Assembly: GCA_016214955.1 (NCBI GenBank)
Contig: JACRMN010000012.1
Location: forward strand, 248,001-312,000
Origin: Deltaproteobacteria bacterium
GTDB taxonomy: Bacteria > Myxococcota > Myxococcia > Myxococcales > Anaeromyxobacteraceae
Direction of reading: 5' to 3'
DNA: 64,000 nucleotides
Within the stretch, counting starts at the first letter, position 1; each line of letters begins with the position of its first letter. Shown piece by piece: positions 1 to 7,388 of the stretch. The notes under the pieces were generated by a model. The model was not told the DNA's origin and made no database searches. It saw nothing but the letters and a program-made list of their open reading frames with translations. The translations under genes were made by a program, and so were the position numbers.

Positions 1-804
1 GCTCACCTCGCCGGGCGCGGGCGGCCGCGGCCCCTTCATCCCGGCGAAGGCCCGCTCCAGCTCCTGGACCCGAGAGAGGTAGCGGGCCAGCTCGTGGTCG
101 CCGCAGCGCTCGCCGGGCCGGAGCCTGAAGCCACGCCCGGCGAAGGAGGAGCCCCGCTCGCGGCCGCAGAGGTGGATCACCGCGGCCAGCCGCGATCGAT
201 CCTCGGGGCGCGCCCGCCCGCCGCGCCGCGCCGCCAGCGCCTCCTCGACCGCCAGGTGGAGGCGCGCCGAGGTCATCTCGATGGCGTCGCCGGGCAGGAG
301 GCGGAAGTAGAGGGCGTTGAGCCAGCAGGAGTCCGGGTCGTACCAGGGGCCGTCGCGCGCCACGGCGTGGTCGTGGATGCAGAGCCGCCGCGCCTCGGCG
401 AAGGTGCCGTCGGTGATCTGCAGGAGCCCCACCGCGCTGGAGGCGGGCCGGTAGAGCTGCAGCGGGTTCCAGCTCCACTGCCAGCGCCAGTAGGTGCGGG
501 CCAGGGGATCGCCGGAGCTCTCCACCTGGGCCAGCGCCGCCAGCAGCTCCGCCGGGATGGTGCCGGTGGCGTGGGACTCGAAGTGGTGGCGGTAGGCCTC
601 CCAGGTGGCGGCCGGCGCGCGGGGGTGGGCCGGCAGCACCGCGCCGGCGAGCTCGGTGGGCTTCCTGGCCACCTGCCAGGCGACGTCGGCCACCGCCCAG
701 AGGGCCACGAGGAGAAGCACCAGCGCGGCCGGCGGCAGGGACCGAACCCCGCCGGCAAGGCGGCGGAGCCGGGGGAGGAGCGCGGGCTTTCGGCGGCGGG
801 GCAT
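1..804 (-). CDS. Membrane-anchored lytic transglycosylase-like (SLT fold) protein, C-terminus cut by the window
   Basis: Read on the minus strand from the ATG at 804, the frame stays open for all 268 codons to base 1, so the 3' end lies outside the window. Residues 24-45 form a hydrophobic anchor (ALVLLLVALWAVADV). The centre looks like a soluble lytic transglycosylase domain: the catalytic-type Glu95 sits in AQVESSGDP and the GLLQIT motif is at about 126-131, the usual order in that family. Such enzymes cleave the MurNAc-GlcNAc bond of peptidoglycan at the inner face of the periplasm. The distal part carries several Cys residues (LCIHD, DSCW, HLCG, ERCG). It diverges from the hydroxylase operon across about 145 bp. 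The family call is fairly secure; the substrate role is inferred. Confidence 0.72.
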   Translation of the reverse strand, partial: MPRRRKPALLPRLRRLAGGVRSLPPAALVLLLVALWAVADVAWQVARKPTELAGAVLPAHPRAPAATWEAYRHHFESHATGTIPAELLAALAQVESSGDPLARTYWRWQWSWNPLQLYRPASSAVGLLQITDGTFAEARRLCIHDHAVARDGPWYDPDSCWLNALYFRLLPGDAIEMTSARLHLAVEEALAARRGGRARPEDRSRLAAVIHLCGRERGSSFAGRGFRLRPGERCGDHELARYLSRVQELERAFAGMKGPRPPAPGEVS

Positions 805-906
805 GGGAGGCCCCATGGTACCAGGGCGCTCCGGCGGCGCTTTCTCCCGGCCCCTCCTGGCCCGCCCCGCTACACCCCACGCGGGCTTGCACCCCCGAAG
901 GCTATT

Positions 907-924
907 CTGGTACGCAATTACCAG
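907..924. promoter_or_regulatory. Candidate operator upstream of the molybdenum hydroxylase operon
   Basis: A perfect inverted repeat CTGGTA-N6-TACCAG lies 25 bp upstream of the first start codon, in a locally AT-richer patch. It could bind a dimeric regulator (MarR, TetR or GntR type) that responds to an aromatic acyl-CoA. No regulator gene is adjacent, so this is based on symmetry and position only. Confidence 0.4.
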
Positions 925-949
925 TTAAGCCCCAACCCCGAGGCCGACA

Positions 950-1513
950 ATGGGCGGTTCCCTCGTCACCCTGCCCGCCGGAGCGCGCGACAAGATCCGG
1001 CTCGCCGTCACCGTCAACGGCGAGGCGCGCGACCTGCTCGCCGATCCCTACAAGACGCTGCTCGAGGTGCTGCGCGAGGACCTGGGGCTCACCGGCACCA
1101 AGCACGGCTGCGAGCTGGGCGAGTGCGGCGCCTGCGCGGTGCTCCTGGACGGCGAGCTGCAGCTCTCCTGCCTGGTGCCGGCGGTGGAGTGCGAGGGGCG
1201 CCAGGTCACCACCGTCGAGGGGCTCAAGATCGGCCCCGAGCTCTCCCCTCTGCAGGAGGCCTTCGCCGACCACGGCGGCTCCCAGTGCGGCTACTGCACC
1301 TCGGGCATGCTGATGGCCGCCACCTGGCTGCTGGGGCGCAAGCCCGACCCCACCCGCCAGGAGATCCAGGAGGCGCTCGCCGGCCAGCTCTGCCGCTGCA
1401 CCGGCTACCAGCAGATCTACGAGGCCGTCGAGTCGGGCGCCCGGGTGCTGCGCGGCGAGAAGCCGCTGCCGCCCACGCTCTCCACGGTGGTGGAGGGAGG
1501 CGGCCATGGCTAG
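950..1513 (+). CDS. hcrC: Molybdenum hydroxylase small subunit, two [2Fe-2S] clusters (4-hydroxybenzoyl-CoA reductase gamma-like)
   Basis: This 187-residue protein has the two-domain layout of the xanthine oxidase family small subunit. The plant-type [2Fe-2S] cysteines are C54, C59, C62 and C74 (GCELGECGAC, then LSC). The second cluster uses C113, C116, C148 and C150 (QCGYC and CRCTGY). It passes electrons between the FAD and molybdenum subunits in the cytoplasm. It is the first gene of a tight operon and overlaps the large-subunit gene by 8 bp. The N-terminus is about 15 residues longer than is common for the family. The hcr assignment rests on the FAD subunit (see the gene at 4001); from this protein alone CoxS or xdhC-type would fit equally well. 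Confidence 0.85.
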   Translation: MGGSLVTLPAGARDKIRLAVTVNGEARDLLADPYKTLLEVLREDLGLTGTKHGCELGECGACAVLLDGELQLSCLVPAVECEGRQVTTVEGLKIGPELSPLQEAFADHGGSQCGYCTSGMLMAATWLLGRKPDPTRQEIQEALAGQLCRCTGYQQIYEAVESGARVLRGEKPLPPTLSTVVEGGGHG

Positions 1514-4004
1514 CGAGAAGGAGGGCGGCACCACCACCGTCCCGGCCCGCCCCGGCGACGAGGCGCAGGACCGGAGCTTCCACTCCGTCGGCAAGCCCAT
1601 CCGCCGCGTGGACGCCCGCGGCAAGGTCACCGGCGAGACCCGCTTCGCCGACGACCTCTCCCTGCCCGGCATGCTGCACATGAAGCTCAAGCGCTCCACG
1701 GTGCCCCACGCCCGCATCCTGGCCGTGGACGCCACCCGGGCGCTGGCGCTCCCCGGCGTGCGGGCGGTGCTCACCGGCAAGGAGTTCCCGGTCCCCTACG
1801 GCATCCTGCCGGTGTCGCAGGACGAGAACGCCCTCTGCACCGACAAGGTGCGCTTCGTCGGCGACCCGGTGGCCGCGGTGGTGGCGGTGGACGAGCTCAC
1901 CGCCGAGGAAGGGGCCCGCCTCGTCGAGGTGAAGTACGAGCCGCTCACCACCATCGGCTCTCCCGAGGAGGCGCTCCGCAACCCGGAGCCGCAGATCCAC
2001 GCCTACGGCAAGGGGAACATCCACCGCAGCGTGGCCTTCGACTTCGGCGACGTGCCCGGCGCCATTGCCGGCGCGGCCCACGTCTTCGAGGACAGCTTCT
2101 TCTACCAGGGCAACACCCACCTGCCGCTGGAGCAGCACGCCACCCTGGCCTACCTGGACCAGAACGGCCTGCTCACCATCTCCTCCAGCACCCAGGTGCC
2201 CCACTACCTGCACCGGGCGGCCAGCAAGGTGCTGGGGCTGCCGCCGGCGCGGGTGCGCATCATCGCCCCGCCCCAGGGCGGCGGCTTCGGCGGCAAGACC
2301 GACCCCTTCAACCACGAGATCGTGGCCGGCAAGGCGGCGCTGCTCACCGGCAGGCCGGTGAAGATCGCGCTGACGCGCGAGGAGGTCTTCTTCTGCCACC
2401 GCGGCCGCCACCCGGTGCAGATGCGGATGAAGACCGGCGTCGACGCCGAGGGGCGCATCCTGGGCCACTCGGTGGAGACGCTGCTCGACGGCGGCGCCTA
2501 CGGCTCCTACGGAATGGCCTCGATGCACTACACCGGGGCCCTCGAGACCGTCACCTACCGGATGGACCGGTACCGCTTCCGCGGCTGCCGCACCTTCACC
2601 AACAAGCCGCCCTGTGGCCCCAAGCGCGGCCACGGCACGCCCCAGCCCCGCTTCGGCCTCGAGGTCCAGATCGACAAGATCTGCGAGAAGCTGGGGATCG
2701 ACCCGGCCGAGTGGCGCATCCGGAACGCGGTGCCGCCCGACAGCGTCACCGCCAACTGGATGAAGGTGGGGACCATCGGCCTGGTGGCCTGCCTAGAGGC
2801 GGTGGTGAAGGCCTCGGGCTGGAAGGAGCGGCGCGGCAAGCTGGGGCGGGGCCGCGGCCTGGGCATCGCCGCCTCCTCGTACATGTGCGGCGCCGGCCAC
2901 CCCATCTACTTCAACGACATGCCCCACAGCGGCGTGCAGCTCCTGCTCGATCGCGGCGGCGGCGTCACCGCGTACTGCGGCTCCACCGAGGTGGGGCAGG
3001 GCTCCGACAACGTGCTGGCGCTGCTCATCGCCGAGGTGCTGGGCGTCGAGCCCGCCGACGTCAAGCTGGTCACCGGCGACACCTCCCTCACCCCCATCGA
3101 CCTGGGGAGCTACAGCTCGCGCGTCACGCTGATGATGGGCAACGCCGCCATCGACGCCGCCGAGCGGGCCCGCGACCGGCTGGCCATCGCCGCCGCCCAG
3201 AAGCTCGGCATCCCGCCGGAGCGGGTGGGCTTCGGCGGCGGGCGGGTCTTCGACGTCAGCGACCCGGGCACCGGCATGACCTTCGCCGAGGCGGTGGTCC
3301 GCGCCGAGTCCGCGGGCGGCACCGTGGGCGTTGTGGGCAGCTACCGGCCCCCGCCGCCGCCCGCCCGCTACAAGGGCGGTGGCGTCGGCCCCTCGCCGGC
3401 CTACTCCTACTCGGCGGCGGTGGTGGAGGTGGAGGCAGACGAGACCACCGGCATCGTGCGGCCGGTGAAGATCTGGGTGGCCCACGACATCGGCCGCAGC
3501 CTCAACCCGGTGGCGGTGCGCGGCCAGGTGGTGGGCTCGGTCTACATGGGGCTGGGCGAGGCGCTCATGGAGGAGCAGGCCTTCAAGCGGTTGCCGCCCA
3601 AGCTCTCCTCGGCCCTGGTGCACGTGGGCCCGTCGATGCTCGACTACAAGAGCCCGCTCACCCTCGACATGCCCGAGGTGGAGTGCTTCCTGGTCGAGGA
3701 CCCGGAGCCCAGCGGCCCCTTCGGCGCCAAGGAGGTGGGCCAGGGGCCGCTCCTGCCCATCCCGCCGGCGCTCGCCAACGCGGTCCACGACGCCCTGGGC
3801 GTGCGGGTGGACGAGGTGCCGGTCACGCCCGAGAAGGTGATGGCGGCGCTGCGCTCGCCGTCGCGCCGCTGCGGCCCCGAGGGCTTCCCGGTGGTGCCCT
3901 GGCCCGAGGCCCTCGACGTGCCCCCGCCCTGGGAGGGCGGCGACGGCAACGCCCGCAACGAGCCGCCCAGGCCGCCGAAGAAGAAGGAGGGGGTGCGGCC
4001 ATGA
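1506..4004 (+). CDS. hcrA: Molybdopterin-binding large subunit of the xanthine oxidase family (4-hydroxybenzoyl-CoA reductase alpha-like)
   Basis: The 832-residue protein matches the usual length of the catalytic subunit. An N-terminal a/b hammerhead domain (SVGKPIRRVDARGKVTGETR onward) is followed by cofactor-binding loops GGGFGGKTDP, GQGSDN and SYSSRVTLMMGNAA. The C-terminal GAKEVGQGPLLP carries the conserved active-site Glu. The enzyme class binds Mo-pterin cytosine dinucleotide. If the operon is a true 4-hydroxybenzoyl-CoA reductase, it reductively removes the para-hydroxyl using low-potential ferredoxin. The start overlaps the upstream gene and the stop overlaps the next start (ATGA). 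A short Pro/Arg/Lys-rich tail follows the last conserved block. A carbon monoxide, aldehyde or purine hydroxylase cannot be excluded from this subunit alone. Confidence 0.85.
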   Translation: MASEKEGGTTTVPARPGDEAQDRSFHSVGKPIRRVDARGKVTGETRFADDLSLPGMLHMKLKRSTVPHARILAVDATRALALPGVRAVLTGKEFPVPYGILPVSQDENALCTDKVRFVGDPVAAVVAVDELTAEEGARLVEVKYEPLTTIGSPEEALRNPEPQIHAYGKGNIHRSVAFDFGDVPGAIAGAAHVFEDSFFYQGNTHLPLEQHATLAYLDQNGLLTISSSTQVPHYLHRAASKVLGLPPARVRIIAPPQGGGFGGKTDPFNHEIVAGKAALLTGRPVKIALTREEVFFCHRGRHPVQMRMKTGVDAEGRILGHSVETLLDGGAYGSYGMASMHYTGALETVTYRMDRYRFRGCRTFTNKPPCGPKRGHGTPQPRFGLEVQIDKICEKLGIDPAEWRIRNAVPPDSVTANWMKVGTIGLVACLEAVVKASGWKERRGKLGRGRGLGIAASSYMCGAGHPIYFNDMPHSGVQLLLDRGGGVTAYCGSTEVGQGSDNVLALLIAEVLGVEPADVKLVTGDTSLTPIDLGSYSSRVTLMMGNAAIDAAERARDRLAIAAAQKLGIPPERVGFGGGRVFDVSDPGTGMTFAEAVVRAESAGGTVGVVGSYRPPPPPARYKGGGVGPSPAYSYSAAVVEVEADETTGIVRPVKIWVAHDIGRSLNPVAVRGQVVGSVYMGLGEALMEEQAFKRLPPKLSSALVHVGPSMLDYKSPLTLDMPEVECFLVEDPEPSGPFGAKEVGQGPLLPIPPALANAVHDALGVRVDEVPVTPEKVMAALRSPSRRCGPEGFPVVPWPEALDVPPPWEGGDGNARNEPPRPPKKKEGVRP

Positions 4005-4990
4005 TGCGCCTGCCGCGCTTCCGCTACCACGCGCCCCGGCTGCTCTCCGAGGCGGCCGCGCTCCTCGCCGACCTCGGCCCCGAGGCCATGCCGCTGGCCG
4101 GGGGCACCGACCTCCTCCCCAACATGAAGCGGCGCCAGCAGACCCCGGCCCACGTGGTCGGCCTCCGCGGCGTCGAGGCCCTCTCGGCCCGCAGCGGCGA
4201 CCCCGCCCGCGGCCTGACCCTGGGGGCCATGACCCGCCTCGCCTCGCTGGAGCAGGACGGCCAGGTGCTGGCCGCCTGGCCGGCGCTGGCCCGGGCCGCC
4301 GGGCTGGTGGCCTCGCCCCCGCTCCGCAACATGGCCACGCTGGGCGGCAACCTCTGCCTCGACACCCGCTGCACCTACTACGACCAGAGCGAGCCCTGGC
4401 GGGCCAGCATCGGCTACTGCATGAAGCGCGAGGGCGAGGTGTGCTGGGTGGCGCCGGGCTCGGAGCGCTGCTGGGCCGTCTCCTCCAGCGACACCGCCCC
4501 GGTGCTCTGCGCGCTGGGCGCCGAGGTGACGCTCACCTCGAAGGCCGGCGACCGGCGCATCCCGGCCCAGGCGCTCTTCGCCGACGACGGCATGCAGTAC
4601 CTGACCCGCAGGCCCGGCGAGATCCTCTCCGCCATCCACCTGCCGCCGCCGCGACCCGGCGAGAAGGCCACCTACCTGAAGCTGCGCCGGCGCGGTTCCA
4701 TCGACTTCCCGGTGCTGGGGGTGGCGGCGCGGGTGAAGCTCGGCGCCGGCGGCGCGGTGGAGGAGGCCCACCTCGTGCTCGGCGCCGTGGGCTCGCGCCC
4801 GCAGGCGGCAGAGGAGGCCTCGAAGTTCCTGGTGGGCAAGCGGCTCGGCGACGCCGAGGTGGTCGCCGAGGCCTCGCGCCTGGCCTCGCAGGTGGCGAAG
4901 CCCATGCAGAACACCGACTTCGGCCTCGCCTGGAGGAAGCAGGCGGCCCGGGAGTGGGTGGCCCGGGCGCTGAGGGAGCTGGCGGGGTAG
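4001..4990 (+). CDS. hcrB: FAD subunit with extra [4Fe-4S] insert (4-hydroxybenzoyl-CoA reductase beta-like)
   Basis: This 329-residue FAD_binding_5/CO_deh_flav_C protein has the FAD-loop motif AGGTDLLP at residues 33-40 and ATLGGNLC near 113-119. Between the two FAD lobes is a cysteine-rich insert with C124, C140, C148 and C157, spaced 16, 8 and 9, plus C119. That spacing equals the one recalled for the Thauera aromatica reductase beta subunit (Cys122, 138, 146, 155), where the insert holds a [4Fe-4S] cluster absent from ordinary xanthine oxidase relatives. This is the strongest evidence that the operon acts reductively. The gene starts within the stop of the large subunit (ATGA) and the order small-large-FAD is hcrCAB. 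No CoA ligase or benzoyl-CoA reductase is in view. Confidence 0.87.
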   Translation: MMRLPRFRYHAPRLLSEAAALLADLGPEAMPLAGGTDLLPNMKRRQQTPAHVVGLRGVEALSARSGDPARGLTLGAMTRLASLEQDGQVLAAWPALARAAGLVASPPLRNMATLGGNLCLDTRCTYYDQSEPWRASIGYCMKREGEVCWVAPGSERCWAVSSSDTAPVLCALGAEVTLTSKAGDRRIPAQALFADDGMQYLTRRPGEILSAIHLPPPRPGEKATYLKLRRRGSIDFPVLGVAARVKLGAGGAVEEAHLVLGAVGSRPQAAEEASKFLVGKRLGDAEVVAEASRLASQVAKPMQNTDFGLAWRKQAAREWVARALRELAG

Positions 4991-5038
4991 GCGTTCCGCC
5001 GTCGACAGCCCGCGCCCAGCGTGCGACGCTGCGCGCCC

Positions 5039-6394
5039 ATGGTCCGGCTCGGCCTTCGGGCGCGCCTCGCCGAGGTCTCCTGGCGCGACCTCCTCGCCAC
5101 CCTGCTCCTCTTCGCGCTGCTCCTCGGCGGCCTGGCCTGGGCCGCGGTCCGGCTGGTGCGGCCGGCGGCGCCGCGGGCCATCACCCTCTCCACCGGCCCG
5201 GAGGGCTCGGCCTTCCAGCGCGCCGCCGAGCGGTACGCCAAGGCCTTCGCGGCCCACGGGGTGACGCTCCGGCTCCGCCCCTCCAACGGCTCGCTGGAGA
5301 ACCTGCAGCGGCTCGCCGACCCCGGGTCCGACGTCGAGCTGGGCTTCGTGCAGGTGGGCGTGAAGCTGCCGGAGGCGAAGCCGGACGATCCCGGGCGCCG
5401 CGAGCTGGTCTCGCTGGGCACCATCTTCCGCCAGCCGCTCTACGTCCTGACGCGCGGGAAGGCGCCGCCCGATCGGCTCTCGGCGCTGGCCGGCAAGCGC
5501 ATCGTCGTCGGGCCGGAGGGGAGCGGCACGCGGGTGCTGGCGGCCCGGCTCCTCAAGGCCAACGGCATCGAGCCCGGCGGCGCCACCTCCTTCCTCGACC
5601 TCGACGACGAGGAGGTGGGCCCGGCCCTGCAGCAGGGGCGCATCGACGCCGCCTTCCTGATGAGCGACTCGGCCTCGCCGCGCGTCATCCGGGCGCTCCT
5701 CCAGCTCCCCGAGGTGCAGGTGCTGCGGCTGGCGCAGCTCGACGCCTACCTGCGCCGCTTCCAGGACCTCGACCGCGTGGTCATCCCCATGGGCGCCTTC
5801 GACCTGGCGAAGAACCTGCCCCCCGCCGACCTGGACCTCGTCGGCGCCACGGTGGAGATGGTGTCCCACGCCAACCTCCACCCGGCCATCTCCGACCTCC
5901 TCATCGAGACCATGCGCCAGGTGCACGCCCGGCCCACCCTGCTGCAGCGCAGCGGCGAGTTCCCGGCGGCACGCGAGCACGAGCTGCCGCTCTCCGACGA
6001 CGCCCGCCGCTACTACGACTCCGGCAAGCGCTGGCTCTACCGGCTCCTGCCCTTCTGGGCGGCCAGCCTCGCCGACCGGTTCCTGGTGGCGCTGGTGCCG
6101 CTGGCGCTGCTCACCATCCCGGTGCTGCGCACGCTCCCCGGCTTCTACCGCTGGCGCATCCGGCAGCGGCTCTACCGGATCTACGGCTCGCTGCTGGAGC
6201 TGGAGCGGGACGTGCGCACCCACGGCCCGGACGAGCGGGCGGGGCTGCTCGAGCGCCTCGACGCCATCGAGGAGCGGGCCGACCAGCTCCGGCTGCCGGT
6301 CTCCTTCGCCGACCAGCTCTACGTGCTCCGCGAGCACGTGCAGCTCGTCCGCCGCCGGCTCTCCGCGCACGCCGCCGAGGCGCGCACCGCCTGA
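5039..6394 (+). CDS. TAXI-family TRAP-type solute-binding protein, membrane anchored, orphan
   Basis: The ATG at 5039 is preferred over an in-frame GTG at 5021, giving 451 residues. The N-terminal segment LLATLLLFALLLGGLAW is a signal anchor. It precedes a TAXI-type periplasmic binding fold (ITLSTGPEGSAFQRAAERY, then RIVVGPEGSGTRVLAARLL). A second hydrophobic stretch (LVALVPLALLTIPVL) near residue 355 and a charged, coiled-coil-prone tail depart from the usual single-domain binding protein. No DctM/DctQ-type permease gene is nearby. It lies 48 bp behind hcrB, so a role in taking up an aromatic or organic acid is possible but inferred. Alternatively the protein senses its ligand rather than transporting it. 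Confidence 0.75.
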   Translation: MVRLGLRARLAEVSWRDLLATLLLFALLLGGLAWAAVRLVRPAAPRAITLSTGPEGSAFQRAAERYAKAFAAHGVTLRLRPSNGSLENLQRLADPGSDVELGFVQVGVKLPEAKPDDPGRRELVSLGTIFRQPLYVLTRGKAPPDRLSALAGKRIVVGPEGSGTRVLAARLLKANGIEPGGATSFLDLDDEEVGPALQQGRIDAAFLMSDSASPRVIRALLQLPEVQVLRLAQLDAYLRRFQDLDRVVIPMGAFDLAKNLPPADLDLVGATVEMVSHANLHPAISDLLIETMRQVHARPTLLQRSGEFPAAREHELPLSDDARRYYDSGKRWLYRLLPFWAASLADRFLVALVPLALLTIPVLRTLPGFYRWRIRQRLYRIYGSLLELERDVRTHGPDERAGLLERLDAIEERADQLRLPVSFADQLYVLREHVQLVRRRLSAHAAEARTA

Positions 6395-6820
6395 ACGGGC
6401 GGGCCGCGATCACCGCGGGGGGGCAGAGGGAGGCAGAGCGGGCGGAGTGCCGCGGGCAGAGGGGGCAGAGGAGGGCGGGCAGAGTGCCGGACAGAGGAGG
6501 GGGGCAGAGGGGGGCAGAGTGCCGGACAGAGGCAGAGTGCCGGACATGAACCACAGCGAAGACGGAGGGCAGAGGAGGGCAGAGTGCCGGACATGAACCA
6601 CAGCGAAGACGGGGAGCTTCGCGGGGCTGGTTGATGTTGTTCGTCCCTGGATGTTGCCAGAGACGGCACGAAGAGGGCTCGAAACGCCGGCAGAACTCAG
6701 GCGCGAAGCGAAAGGGCCGACCCTTGGGGCCGGGCGCGTCGCGGTGGCCAGCCGGGTCGGTCGAAGAACGCTCCCCGGCAGCGCCCTGCGGATCGCGAGA
6801 TGGCTCGCGGCTGGCCGAGG
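6395..6820. repeat. Intergenic REP-like array with core GTGCCGGACA, left flank of the split transposase
   Basis: This 426-bp gap holds no convincing gene. GTGCCGGACA occurs at 6484-6493, 6519-6528, 6537-6546 and 6584-6593, embedded in G/A-rich GGCAGAG runs. A 47-bp unit that includes ACATGAACCACAGCGAAGAC is present twice (starting near 6531 and 6578). The same core appears in reverse orientation beyond the other half of the transposase (16624-16720) and again at 25054-25180. From about 6630 to 6820 nothing recognisable remains. Confidence 0.7.
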
Positions 6821-7346
6821 TCAGGCTCTTGCGACGGTTGCTCGTCTGGGCGGCGAGAGGCCGCAGAACCGGAGACGCAGGGCGACCCAGCGCTCTTCGC
6901 CAATGAACGGCGCCTCGACGAGGTCCCACCGGCGTGTCATCAGGGACTCCACCAGTGGTACCGCGAACAGGTGCAGGTAGGCCTTGCGCCGCTCGGCCCA
7001 GGTCCGACCGAGCGCCAGGTACTCCGGTGCATCGGTGACGAGGTCGTCCGGCTTCCCGTAGGCGTAGTGGCAGTGGCTCGACCACTTCCAGTCGCTGGCT
7101 CTTGAGACGACTCCGGCCCGGACGGGGTTCAGGTCGCCGTATCGCATGACGGCGAGCTGGTGCCGGCCGTCCTGGATGCGGGGGGAGCGCAGGCGCTCCA
7201 TGACGACCTGTCCGCGGCCGCTGGTCCGCCGGTTGTACCAATGGGCGAAGCCCCAGTTGACGACCTTCCAGAAGGAGCTGAAGGCAGCCTGGCCCTGGAT
7301 GGAGCGGCAGACGAGGTGCGGGTGGGAGCCCATGAGGCAGTAGGAC
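6821..7346 (-). pseudogene. REP-associated tyrosine transposase (Y1/IS200-like), 3' part of a gene split by an insertion
   Basis: The minus-strand frame encodes the catalytic and C-terminal part of a single-strand transposase. The HUH-type metal motif is HPH in YCLMGSHPHLVC. The tyrosine-containing segment is MRYGDLNPVRAGVV, followed by the usual DWKWSSH block. The first third of the protein is missing here and lies 9 kb away at 16402-16565. Joining the two pieces at the shared GA/TC dinucleotide gives 690 bp in frame, or 229 residues, the normal size for the family. The host gene is therefore disrupted. The frame continues for a few codons into the inserted element, but those residues are not transposase-like. 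Confidence 0.8.
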
Positions 7347-7367
7347 GAGACGTTGACAATATACCTA
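7347..7367. other. Left attachment junction (attL-like) of the integrative element
   Basis: Host sequence ends in GTAGGAC followed by a candidate crossover dinucleotide GA (7347-7348). The element then shows GACAATATACCTA at 7355-7367. The exact reverse complement, TAGGTATATTGTC, sits at the other end (16380-16392). Paired inverted arms around a short core are what a large serine integrase attP site looks like when it is split by integration. The dinucleotide is inferred because it restores the transposase frame; another in-frame choice is possible. Confidence 0.65.
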
Positions 7368-7381
7368 CGCCGGGACACCAT
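7353..7381 (+). promoter_or_regulatory. Possible integrase promoter at the left end of the element
   Basis: A perfect TTGACA (7353-7358) overlaps the attachment arm. Seventeen bases later a weak -10 match, CACCAT, lies just upstream of the integrase ATG at 7389. Any transcript would be nearly leaderless, so the promoter may act mainly in the excised circle. This is weak evidence. Confidence 0.25.
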
Positions 7382-7388
7382 CCGGGCC

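Noticed and set aside
3644-6370. 908-codon minus-strand frame opposite the FAD subunit and TAXI genes
   Set aside because: High-GC antisense artefact without domain motifs; the plus strand has conserved proteins.
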